Of a stretch of 64,000 nt of DNA, positions 10,520 through 38,159 are shown piece after piece. Each line of letters starts with the position of its first letter. Position 1 is the first letter of the stretch. The notes below the pieces were generated by a model that saw nothing but the letters and a program-made list of their open reading frames with translations, was not told the DNA's origin and searched no databases. The translations under genes were made by a program, and so were the position numbers. Source of the DNA: Ianthella basta (Eukaryota > Porifera > Demospongiae > Verongiida > Ianthellidae); the NCBI GenBank assembly GCA_964019415.1, contig OZ025883.1, forward strand, positions 2,518,086 through 2,582,085, in the 5' to 3' direction.

Positions 10520-13500
10520 TCCAAGTAATGCAAACAGACACGTACCTCCAATCTCTGTTGTACAGCATGAGCTGGTGTGATAGACAGTGGAGTGGGAGAC
10601 AACCTGGATGGAACAGCAGAAAATGGGGGCATTATTTACACATGTTTTTCTCTTGAAAAGAGCTCGAATTATGAGGATCTCCATCTGACACAAGAGTAGC
10701 TATTTCACCCTACACACCCTCACCCTATCCCATCTGCCTACCCTCAGATGTTTGCTGACCAGCTACGGCATTTGTCCGAGTTTGCTGTAGAATGTCCATG
10801 GAGGTGTTTTAGCACACACTCGAGAGCACTCAGGATGAACTCCAGTATACGTAGTTACAACCGGTGACACTATAATAGTATTGTGTGTATCACCAAAGGA
10901 CACTGCAGTCACTGCGCGCGTGCTGCAGCTGTAGCCACGTGTGTGTGTGTGCTGTTTCAAAATAATAAAGTGCACTCGTTATGACGTCATTCGCGCAAAT
11001 TGCCATATATGGGTGTGTCGGTTCTTTCATTATAGTAGTCAGTGCTACGCCCCACAAATCCAAGTGTTTTATGAAGCTTGTTCCAGTTCGAGTTGTTCAT
11101 TTGTTCAGAATCAGTGCTAGAGGTAGAGTCATAGTCGAGTTTGAATCGTTCTCTACCGGCCAGGCAGCCCTGGGCCTGCCAGGCGGCTTAGACCAGGACC
11201 GAGCGGTAAGTCCTTTTGCAAGTGGTTTGTGTCACTGTGGAGCGGCTTGTTTGCTGCTTAGGAAGTGTGCAATCTAGCTACAGTTCACTAGCTAGCTAAT
11301 GGCTGTCAAGTAGTTAGCTGAGTCCCGTACTTATTTCTAGCTGCATCAGCTGCGCATTTAGCTAGCTACAAACCTTTCTTTCATGCAGGTCACCCTCTCT
11401 CCGCGGCATTTTAGCTAATAGTGCCCAGGTTGCCACAGACTGCCCAGTCTCTCTTGTACCAGCTCAACCAACTGACACTTTCCTGCGCACACTCCTCTGG
11501 CAGAGGAAACACTGCGTTCCTTCAACACCCAGTTAACTGTTGACAGCAGCCTCGCTCGAAGTTTGCACAGTTCTTTCCACCGTCAGCAGCGCCGTCCAGC
11601 TGAACACCTCAACACCCCTCCCTCCGTAACGCCTCGCCTCCTCTGCGACCAACACACCAAACTAACACCTTTATGGTCCAATCTCGCGCCAGTAGCCCCC
11701 TGCATCAAACTGACTCCTCAACGTATTCGCTCCTCCAACACTTTCCGTTTGTCCAACACCCTGTCCATTAGCACCGTCTACTTTCTACCCCGTTCATCGT
11801 CCTGCTCAGCACCTCTACACACCTCCCTCCTTACTGCCTCGCTCCTCCACCGACTACCAACAGCTGCAACTCTCCGCTCCTTCCTCACGCGACGGCCGAC
11901 AGTAGCAGCCAACAACACCTCTGCACTCCTCCCTCCCTAGCGCCTCAGCCCAACACCTCTTCAACAGGTGAGTGCTCTTATACTGTATTGCAGTAGTGCA
12001 TCCAACACACGTGGTGCTGTATAGGTGGGTGAATCTGTGCCCTAGCTGGAGCTTTGAATGATAGCTAGTATTAAATGTCATAATTGCTAGATTGCTGCAT
12101 ACTGACTGGTTACCAGCATAGTGTACTATGATGTAATAATTGCTCGTAATGTAGAGTCATGCAGCATTGCCTTAATGCATGTCTGAAAATAGTATATAGT
12201 TTAGTATAGTATTAGTCAGGTGTCGCGTGACCCTTCCGCGAGGAGGGGTCACGCGACGCCCGACTAGTATAGTATATTTTACTGCTGTGTAATTACAATT
12301 GCTATCATTCTCCCATGCAGTACTTTTGACTTAATATAGTTTTATCATGCAGCCCTTAATATAGAACCATACATTCTAATTAACACTTTCATTCGGATGA
12401 CTGAAACTTTCTATATAGCTTATTACACTGAGGGTTTAGCACTTTAGTGCCTTCATTTAGAGTCATTAGCAGTATATACACTGTAGCCAGCTCTAGTAAT
12501 GAAACATAATTATTGTTTAGTGGTCAGGCATTTTGGGAGGCATCTGTCTCACTGTGTGAAGTTGTTCATCCAACAAGTGGTACATTGTGTCTTCTGTAGG
12601 TCACACCTTCACTTGTACTTAGCTGAGATTTGGAAATGGCTCTTTGGATTGCTTGCTATGAGGGTAAAGTGGAGGAAGTGAGGCGACTAATAATGGAGGG
12701 CCATAATGTGAACACCAGAGATAGGTATGATGGCACAACACCTTTAATATATGCAGCTAGGGAGGGTCATGACCGAGTGGTGAAAGAGCTTATCAGAGAA
12801 GGTGCTCACGTGAATGTAAAGAGCAATTTACAACGAACAGCCCTTTACCATGCCAGCTGTAATGGTCATTGTAGTATAGTGAAAGCACTGTGTACAGCTG
12901 GTGCAGACACCAATATACAAGATCAATTTGGACTTACCCCTTTGATGAGGGCAACTTGAGAGGGTAGTGATGAAATGGTGTTTGAACTAATTAGAGCAGG
13001 TGCTAGTGTGAATGCTGTCACTAGCCAGAGGTATTTGGGGCTAGCTGCTGACTCAACAGCCCTGCATTTTGCTGCTGCAAGCAATCGCATTAAATGCGGG
13101 GTTCTCCTCGTGGAGGCAGGAGTGGACATGACAATCAGGAACAACGACTCCAAATATCCCCTGGACCTTGCATCAGGTGACTTCCGAGAAACTATTCGAC
13201 AGGCACAGTCTTTCTCTACCAAACGCATTGTAGCAGTAATTGGCAATGCTGAACATGGCAAGAGTACACTGATAGCAGCTCTGCAAGCCGAGAGCAAAAG
13301 CATCTTCAAGAGGTTCACCAACAGGTTTGCCCAAGTGGAAGACATCAGACAGCGCACGGCTGGAATTGAAGCAGTCCAATTCTCCAGTCATAAGTATGGA
13401 CAGACATTGTTCTACGACTTTGCCGGTCAGGCTGATTACCACGGCCCTCATCAGTCCTTCCTGGAGGCCATCCTAAGCAAGCCAGAACTGTCAGTGACCC

Positions 13501-15290
13501 TGTTACTTCTGGTAAAGACAACCGACAAAGAAGACATAATCACACAGCAAATCACTCGTTGGCTGCAACCTCTAGCTCTTACATCAGCCCCATCCACTCC
13601 CCAGGTGATCCTGGTTGGCAGTTTCCTTGACCAAGTAAAGTCCAGAGATGAAGCAGCCGAGAAGCTATTCAGATGTAGTCAGTCAGTGCAGGATGAGTTC
13701 CCTTTCAACATCCAGGGTCCCTGTCTCCTGGACTGCCGCAAGCCTGAATCTGAGGGTATCAATCAGATTTGCGCTTTCTTTCAGGAGATTCATCCTCTTC
13801 AGTTGAACTCTGATAGTCTCTCATACAACCTTCGGTGGGTTCTAATGCTATTGCAGGAAGCATTCTCTATTCCGGCCATCACACTCCACACCTTCCAGTC
13901 ATGGCTATTGAAACATCCTAGGCTCCTCTCTGGGAACTTACCTCCAGCCATGGAGGTGTGTCGTGACCTAACAGCAGTTGGTCACGCCCTCTTTCTCCCC
14001 AACAGGCAGGACCCCTCCCAAAGTTGGCTTGTCTTGGACCTACAAGCTGTTCTCCACAATGTGTATGGCACCCTGTTCAGTGGGTCCCAGGGCAAGGTCA
14101 ACCAGTTTGGTCTCCTCCACTGCAGTCAGCTGGCTGAGTTGTTTCCTGAATTGGATCCAACAATGATCCAAGAGGTCCTCATCAGCCTTGAGTTCTGCAT
14201 CCAGGTTGATGCAAGGATACTACAAGACGACCTTGTGAAGCTAACTGCTGGTACTGCGGCAGAGGGATGGCTGTACTTCCCTGCTCTGGTGTCAGCCCAA
14301 CCTCCTGAGCTCTTTTCAAAGGATACCAACCCACACCACCTCCAGTGGGTGTGCTGGCAACTGAGGACAGAGGAGAAGCACCTCATCTCAGCACATCTTC
14401 TCCAATCCATCATCCTCCGTCTTGCATCCAATCACGTGTTCACTCATGAGTTACCCAGTGTGAGAGAACATTGTTGCAGTGTTTGGACGAATGGCGTTTC
14501 CTGGAGGTCCACCAAAGGCGTGGACATAGCAGTCCAGATAAATGACAGTCGTGTGGTCCAGGTTGTCGGACGCAGCAAGACAGGCCCAGAGAAACTTCTC
14601 CTATGCATGTCAGCCATTGTCCGAGATGTCATCAAGACAACTACCCAGCTGTCACCAAAGCTAAAGGCCACATCCTACATTGTCCACCCATATACACCTG
14701 CTACATTGGAGGCCACCAAAGCCTCTCCCCCTGATACTTTGTATCCTGTTTCGAGTATAATTCGTTGCATCAATGATGGAGATGACCATATTCTATCTCG
14801 CCAACAAGTTGGCCATCTTCCCAACCAGTTGAGTCTCTCAGAGTTGTTTGGAGGCTGGTCTCTTTCTCTGTCAGTTGTACAAGACATGGACTTTAAGAGG
14901 GAGCCACAGAGTGGTAAGTGTGTGTTTCCTCTCCCTGTTTGATGGAAGCAATTCCTTCAGTGTACCTCCTTATTGTATCCTCATATACATGTAATGGCCA
15001 CCCATTCAACTAGTATGATGTGGTGTTGACTAGCCTAAAGGTTGGACACTTGCTTCCTCCTCCTTTGTACCTGCAGCTCCACTCTCTTCAGACCAGCCCT
15101 CAGTGCCATTATCGTCCAGCTCCCAAAGTGGAGCTACCACTGCTGACAAGGGACCCTCCCCAAAGATGGAAGCACTGACTACAACACAGCAAAGTATGTA
15201 TGCTCTATACAGTGTCACTACACACGAGTGCACCTCACAGTGTACCAAGTGTGGGAGGTTGTGTCAGTGTGTGAATACACAACATGCTAT
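10520..15290 (+). repeat. Tandem segmental duplication, copy 2 (ROCO unit)
   Basis: Counterpart of 490-4630. Landmarks that match: CCTCCAATCTCTGTTGT, the ATGAGGATCTCC flank, the ACCGGCC..GCAGCCCTGGGCC first exon, the second exon and the ankyrin-Roc-COR exon. Confidence 0.85.
12213..12266. repeat. 54-bp palindromic element in the second intron of ROCO gene 2
   Basis: Arms TAGTCAGGTGTCGCGTGACC and its near-complement ending CACGCGACGCCCGACTA, about 21 bp each with two mismatches. GC-rich in an AT-rich intron and absent from gene 1, so it probably inserted after the duplication; a tiny foldback or MITE. Confidence 0.7.
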
Positions 15291-16804
15291 TGATGTGCAT
15301 GTCTCTATACCTCTGTAGCATCAGTGTGAGATGTAGCAGCTGCAGTAGGGACCATTTGATGTACTTGTGTGTGTGTTAATCATTGACTACTGTGGATGTC
15401 CTTGCTTTACCCTACAGGACCTGCCTCATCAACTAATCAGGAATGCAGAATTGTGCTCTGTCAGCCAGTGTACTCTGTGGGTAAGTCTCTCCATCCTCAG
15501 CCATGGGGCTACCTTGCTGTGAGGGCACCTTGTGGGTTGGCAAAGAAAGGGATTGCCTTGCTTCAAGTTTGTCTTGCTACACTTTTTGCCAATTGCTTGT
15601 TTAAGAGTATGAATTCTTGAAGTGGCATAATCTCATCAATCCCTCCCCCCCCCCCCCTCAGGCCACCAGCAATGTGCCATTCTGCTCAGACGGTTTGTCA
15701 GTCAGAAGGCAGCTGACAGGGGGCGGGCATTGCTTGAGTGTGTGGGGCTTTCCCCTGAAACCATTAACACGTGCTATTGGAACTTTCCTCGTAATCTGGA
15801 AGAGGCTGTGCAGTCTGGTTTGAACAGGTGGAGGGACGGCGAAGGAGCCAGCCCCACCTGGGCAGTGCTCCTTGGAGCAATGAAAGATGCTGGTATTGCT
15901 GTACAGCACATCACATCACTGGAGAAGGAACTCCTCAAAGGTACAGTCCTGTCAGTCAGCTGGTCAACTGAGCATGTCTTGTTTGCTGTTGACTAGCCCA
16001 AGAGCTTGACACTGTATGGCTTCGCCCTCATACATACATGTGCCACTTTCCACTCTCTTCAGACCTGCCCTCAGTACTGTCCTCCTCCAGCTCTCAAAGT
16101 GGAGCTACAACTGCTGACAAGGGACCCTCCCCAGAGATGATGGCACTGACAACAACACAGCAAGGTATGCTCCATGCAGTGTCACTACACATGAGTGCAC
16201 CTCACAGTGTACCGAGTGTGGGAGATGTGTCTGTGTGTGATTGCGTGCTTTTGTGTGTTGGGAGGACTGACCCAAGCCCCTCACTAATCTGAGCTGCCAC
16301 AGAGCACAATAGAGTGGTCCATAACACCTCTGTGTATGTATAAAATTACGCATGTCATTAGTCTATGTGCTGTATGATGTGTCTGTTAGCCCTTGCTGTG
16401 AGTGATGAAGCACTTCTTGTATGTCTCCCTCACATGTGCAGAAGCTGTGGTCACCTTTGACTACGATGCTAAGCAGGACAATGAGCTGATACTGAGGGTA
16501 GGCCAGGCTTTAAGGAATGTGCGTGTAATGAGAGGAGGTTGGGCAGAAGGAGAGCTGTTTGGGAAAGTGGGTATGTTTCCTACCAACTTTGTGGAGTTGA
16601 GGAAGATTCTGACCAAGGACAGTTGTCCTCCTCCTCCAGTGGCCAAGGAAGGTCAGTGAACCTCTCTCACTCATGTACAAGCACAACTTGGGATACGGAC
16701 TGAGGAAGTGTGTAACTTACCTTGTTTGATGGTGTGTGTGGGTAGGTGTGTGTGCATGCATTTGTGTGTGTGTGTGTGTGTGTGTGGGTAGGTGTGTGTG
16801 CATG

Positions 16805-16895
<91 letters not shown>

Positions 16896-18595
16896 TATGT
16901 GTATTTGTGTTCATTGTGTGAGTTGGGCCAAAGTGTCCTGATTACAGAGTTTAGGTTTGCCCACAACTGTATGTGACTGGGACAGTAGGCACTGCCCTTA
17001 TTACACCCCTTTCACATGGATGCATTAATCCTGGGTCGAACCTGGTTTTGACCCGGTTAAGCGCGCATTCACATGGGAATGAAAGTCAGTCAAACGCAGG
17101 TGTAATGTGTGTTAAACTACCGGGGTTTGACCCTGGTCGCCAGACAGGTCACAAGGGTGTAAAGGATGGCGGACTGTGAGGACTCATCCAGACGAGAAAC
17201 GCTGTTCACAACGTGACTCAACTTCAATAATAAGCAGCAACCAACAATACAACAGCTGCAAGGACTTATATAGGACTGTTACACAGCCACATGCCCCACA
17301 TTCCCACAACTATGGCATCGTTTCCCCACTTGCTCACCTCTCAGTTGTTTTCCTGAGTGCTTGTGCTGCTCTGCGCCGGTCTCCAGGGGTCCTGTCCTCC
17401 GAGCCTGCTGGTAGTCATCTGCAAGTTGTCCTGCCTCCAGACTAGACTTGGGCTTTCTTTCTCGGACCCATACTCGGATGTCCTCTGGCAGTGTGTGGAT
17501 GAGTTGCTCCACTACAATGGCCTCTAATAGCTCCTCCACTGTGGTACATTCACACGTCCACTTCCGTGCTAGGTCTTGGAGCCTGGTGGCCAACTCTCGG
17601 AAGGTCTCTCCTCCCTTTTGGGTTGCTGCTCTGAATCTCTGACGGTATGTTTCATCATTGATGTCGTATCTGCGAAGGATAGCCGCTTTCAGCTGGACAT
17701 AATCGCTTGTTGCCTCTGCAGAAAATGCAGCATAGGCTTGCTGGGCTTTCCCAGTCAGTTGGGGAGCCAACTGGAAGGGCCACCGTTCCTTGGCCACGCT
17801 GTACGCGCCCATGACCCGTTCAAACGTGGTCAGATAGGCTTCGATATCGTCCGCCTCTGTCAGGCGCGATAGTTTGTAGTTGTCCGGTCCGCTGTTGCCT
17901 CCCGACGACTGGTGCCTTGTCCCCGGTTCTTCTCGAACGCCCGGCGTCTGCACCATCTTCAGCAGAGTCTCCATGTGCTGCTGCAACTGTTGCTCCCGTC
18001 GAGCCGCCTCCTCCTCTCGCCGCTGACGGTCCTCCAGCAAGACCTTCACCAAATTGGCGACCGCGTCACCATCCCTCGCTTCCCTTTCGTCTGACATCTC
18101 GCGAAACGGTCCTTGTAGTCATCCAAAGTAGCCTCCGGTGGGTTGGGCGAGCCGCTGTCGCTCTCTGCTCACTTCTGACACCAAATGTGAGGACTCGTCC
18201 GGACGAGAAACGCCGTTCGCACTAGCAACGTGACTCAACTTCAATAATAAGTAGCAACCAACAATACAACAGCTGCAATGACTTATATAGGACTGTTACA
18301 CAGCTGCTACACCACTAAGGTTCACTAGTACACAGTTCAGGTTAACAGGCTTACACATAGCTACACACACACAATTTCAAGTAAACAAATGACACCAGTT
18401 CATTACACGGACGCGGATAGATTTGACTCAGGGCAAGAATTCATCTTTACTGGCAAAGTGGGTAGACGTAGGTATCCAGTGACAGGACTGGACTGAAGTC
18501 CGCAAACATCCAGGAGACATTAGACTACGTAATGGCAAGAAAACCAACTATCAACCAGTCATAGTTTCCATGGCTACATCCTTAATATATTTAAT

Positions 18596-18635
<40 letters not shown>

Positions 18636-18985
18636 TAACTCGTATGCCTATATAGGTTTGCATGTGCATACATGTGCCCTTGTGCATCTTGTGTTGACTC
18701 CAGTGTGTTAGGTAAGGCAATGTGTAGCTGTCGTCTTGACATGAGTGCATGTATACTGACACATTATCTCATTCCCTTTCTTTCGTTTCTCTAGGTAAGA
18801 GGCTTGTCCGAGCTACCTTGGACTATAGTGCTATCTATAAGGACGAGCTGACACTGAAGGTTGGTGACATTGTGGAGTATCTGGGAGAAACCCAGGACAA
18901 GGGATGGTCTAAGGGCCAACTCAGGGGGAAGATTGGGGTTTTCCCCTACAACTATGTAGAGGAGTTGCCATCCTCAGCTGTATGA
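12636..18985 (+). CDS. ROCO gene 2: ankyrin-Roc-COR-Death-SH3-SH3 protein, one in-frame TGA
   Basis: ATG 12636. Exons: 12636-14913, 15077-15193, 15418-15480, 15662-15940, 16063-16164, 16442-16651, 18795-18985. Every junction is phase 1; total 1080 codons including stop. Five ankyrin repeats, then Roc (P-loop GNAEHGKST near residue 202, DFAGQADY near 260) and a COR winged-helix stretch (LFLPNRQDPSQSW). The 93-aa exon 15662-15940 reads as a Death-type fold (LLECVGLSPETI, WAVLLGAMKDAGI). Two SH3 domains follow with ALYDY-like starts (VTFDYDAKQDNEL, ATLDYSAIYKDEL) and ends (GMFPTNFVEL, GVFPYNYVEEL), close to CIN85/CD2AP-type SH3s. A TGA at 12957-12959 (codon 108) falls inside ankyrin repeat 4 where gene 1 has AAG. 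The gene may be decaying, polymorphic, misassembled or read through. Likely role: cytoplasmic signalling scaffold (inference). Confidence 0.75.
16761..16894. repeat. (GT)n microsatellite in ROCO gene 2
   Basis: GT tract preceded by a duplicated GGTAGGTGTGTGTGCATGCA word, in the intron between the two SH3 exons. Confidence 0.9.
17175..18407 (-). mobile_element. Internally deleted LTR retrotransposon with 5-bp target duplication
   Basis: The right LTR (5' LTR in element orientation) is 18186-18407, 222 bp, beginning TG and ending CA on the + strand. The left side keeps only about 115 bp of the other LTR (17175-17289), joined directly to gag. Both ends are flanked by CGGAC (17170-17174 and 18408-18412). 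A primer-binding-like TGGTGTCAGAAGTGAG follows the 5' LTR on the - strand. All of pol and part of one LTR are missing, so the copy cannot move itself. It sits in the SH3-SH3 intron of ROCO gene 2, antisense to it. Confidence 0.88.
17279..18097 (-). CDS. Truncated Gag of the LTR retrotransposon
   Basis: 272 codons on the - strand. An Arg/Glu-rich N-terminal coiled region is followed by a retrotransposon capsid-like segment (YLTTFERVM, LTGKAQQAY, AAILRRYDI, FRELATRLQDLA) and the start of a zinc knuckle, CHSCGNVGH. The last knuckle Cys is missing because the internal deletion joins gag to LTR sequence; the stop codon lies in that LTR piece. Typical of Ty3/Gypsy-like elements. The frame is otherwise open, pointing to a recent insertion. 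Confidence 0.85.
   Translation of the reverse strand: MSDEREARDGDAVANLVKVLLEDRQRREEEAARREQQLQQHMETLLKMVQTPGVREEPGTRHQSSGGNSGPDNYKLSRLTEADDIEAYLTTFERVMGAYSVAKERWPFQLAPQLTGKAQQAYAAFSAEATSDYVQLKAAILRRYDINDETYRQRFRAATQKGGETFRELATRLQDLARKWTCECTTVEELLEAIVVEQLIHTLPEDIRVWVRERKPKSSLEAGQLADDYQQARRTGPLETGAEQHKHSGKQLRGEQVGKRCHSCGNVGHVAV
18601..18632. repeat. (GT)n microsatellite
   Basis: Short GT tract upstream of the second SH3 exon of ROCO gene 2. Confidence 0.9.
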
Positions 18986-19137
18986 AATGGTATCACAAGT
19001 ACAGATGGGACGCAAGTCACTTCTCCACCAGTAGCTGAGATTTCCCCAAGCAAGCCCCCTCCACCCATCCCCAGTGAGGAGGGACCAGCGCAGCTGTCGG
19101 CCACCACAAAGACTCTAGTTGTCCTCCCAAAGGTGAG
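18986..19137 (+). other. Open, SH3-tail-like frame after the ROCO gene 2 stop codon
   Basis: Beyond the TGA at 18983-18985 the same frame stays open for about 50 codons with a proline-rich, CIN85-like look (VTSPPVAEISPSKPPPPIPS) and ends at a GTGAGA donor near 19138. It could be an older C-terminal extension now cut off, a readthrough tail, or 3' UTR. No further + strand exon was found before the convergent XRN1 gene. Confidence 0.35.
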
Positions 19138-19800
19138 ATAGAATTTGCATGGACTCTGCACTATATTGAAATTCAGTATGCCCAAATGTGCTCTAACCCA
19201 ATAATTGGGTGTGGTTCATAAGCACTAGTTACTACAGGGCCTCTAGGATGTAACACATTTACTGACAGCAGACCTGAGAGTGTGAAGAGCCCGAGGGCAA
19301 GAGGGATTAGAGGGTAGAGAGAGTGCTTGATTAAATTAAGAGGGATTGACACAAGCTTAAGCTCTCCATGCAGTGTCTGCACACCACAGTAGGGAACCTC
19401 TCTATTAAGAACTAAGCCAATGCTAAGAACAACCGTTATAACACAGAATCCAGTAACTTTTGAGCTTTGCAAGTGGATCGATTACCCACAAGAGGCCGAA
19501 GTCTGCAATACTTCCCTCGCCGTTAATTTGGAAGGCAAAATACTGTATGCAAAGCATACGGACTATAATATAATTATACAGTCCAATTAAAACAGGATGT
19601 TATTTGTTTCCTATGCAGTCACATGTACACATAGTCATCTCATACAATGAAGAATGATGACAAACAAGTTGTGCAACTAAAGCATAATAGTTAATATAGT
19701 TCTATAGCAGTTGCCACTATATAATTACATGGAATTACAGGTGCATGTGTTACATACGGACATGAGTGCAGTAATCCTTTAAGAGTATTCGATGGATTTA
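19138..19800. other. Convergent spacer between ROCO gene 2 and XRN1
   Basis: No gene seen. It should contain the 3' ends of both convergent genes; poly(A) signals were not assigned with confidence. Confidence 0.4.
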
Positions 19801-36850
<17,050 letters not shown>

Positions 36851-38159
36851 TGTCGCTCGATCCACACCAACTGACGAGTCAGTACCGCGTACGAAACTGC
36901 CACTGGCTTAGTAGATTGGCTTAAATACGGCTAAAAAGCTGAAGGAGACGGGGTCTACACACTATTTAAAATGTTGTCGCTGCTTCGAGTAGGCGGCTCA
37001 GTTCACATGTCCACAGGGCACAACACTTGTACAATAGGCCACAGGGTCTTGCACCACACTGCCGCCATTTTATTTCCATATAAACGACACTACCGCCCTA
37101 AGGCTGATAATAAGCGCCTTTCTCCCGCCATTAACCTCCTACTTCTACCATAGAAATACCCCTACCTATGCTCAAACTGGCACAGTAGCTACGTGCATGT
37201 GACTATATATATTCGCATGGTAATATCCTCCGTCTCAGGAGTATGCATCCTACCAGTTGTGTGTGTATGCATCTAGTTTGTCTGCACTGCTCGCGAGTCC
37301 ATGCATGTTGCGTATGCAAATAAAAAGTGATGTTGCCTCAATATCCCCAGATCTGAGCTAAGCCATATGCAGTGTATGGGGTCCTGATTATTTTCAGCTA
37401 GCAATATTGGCATGCACTCACTGCACGTACACTCACTTTAACTTCTAGTATTACAATAGGTGTTTCATGATCACGAGCCTATGAAAAAATTAACTGTTAG
37501 ATCACTTTAAATAGCTATACAGTGCAATAGCTAGATACATATGTACGTACTAGGTATGTGGCTAGATACAATGCGTAGCTGTACACAATCAAGCTAATTA
37601 AAATGCAATATGAATTCAAAGCTTAAGCGCACTGGAAGTTTCAATCACAAGAGCCTATGGTATTATTTTGCATTATATTAATAGCTACAGCTTGTTATAA
37701 TAATGTACATGCTGCTGCCTTGTCATGCATGCTGTATGTTGAAATATCACGTAGACGGCTGGATGCACAGCCGGCCAGGAAGCACCTTAGCTATATGTAA
37801 AAGAATGGCCATACCTAATAATCTGCGGTCAGGCCACATGCGACCCGAGCAACCAGGGCAGCATTAAGTACGTATGTCCATGCTATCACTGCTGCAGAGC
37901 AAGAGAATTGTTTTGTAATAAAGACAAAAGAAAGTGATGCAAGAGTAGACAAAGTTCAAGAAAGAATAAAAGTAGTGCCACAAAAAGTATGGGTATCCTA
38001 CAGTAGTAAGAAAGTTGCAACCTTTAACAAGAGAGATTGGTAATAAGGAAGCGTGGCAAAAAAAGAATAAATTGGTGAACGACACGAAACTGATGGTGAA
38101 GATGCTGTGAATATTAGATTATTAAAAGAATATGAACGTGTCTACTCCCCTTGACCTAG
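36851..38159. promoter_or_regulatory. Spacer with the XRN1 promoter; no gene seen
   Basis: Contains the upstream region of XRN1 and the 3' flank of the rootletin gene. GCCGCCATTTT at 37061-37071 resembles a YY1 site about 210 bp upstream of the XRN1 ATG, common at TATA-less housekeeping promoters. The rest is AT-rich without coding signal. Confidence 0.4.

Noticed and set aside
8286-12959. TGA reassigned to Trp or Sec, suggested by TGA in the mTOR exons and ROCO gene 2
   Set aside because: TGA acts as an ordinary stop in RCAN, T2 and ROCO gene 1, the ROCO gene 2 TGA replaces Lys rather than Trp, and the mTOR copies are isolated fragments. Decay is simpler.
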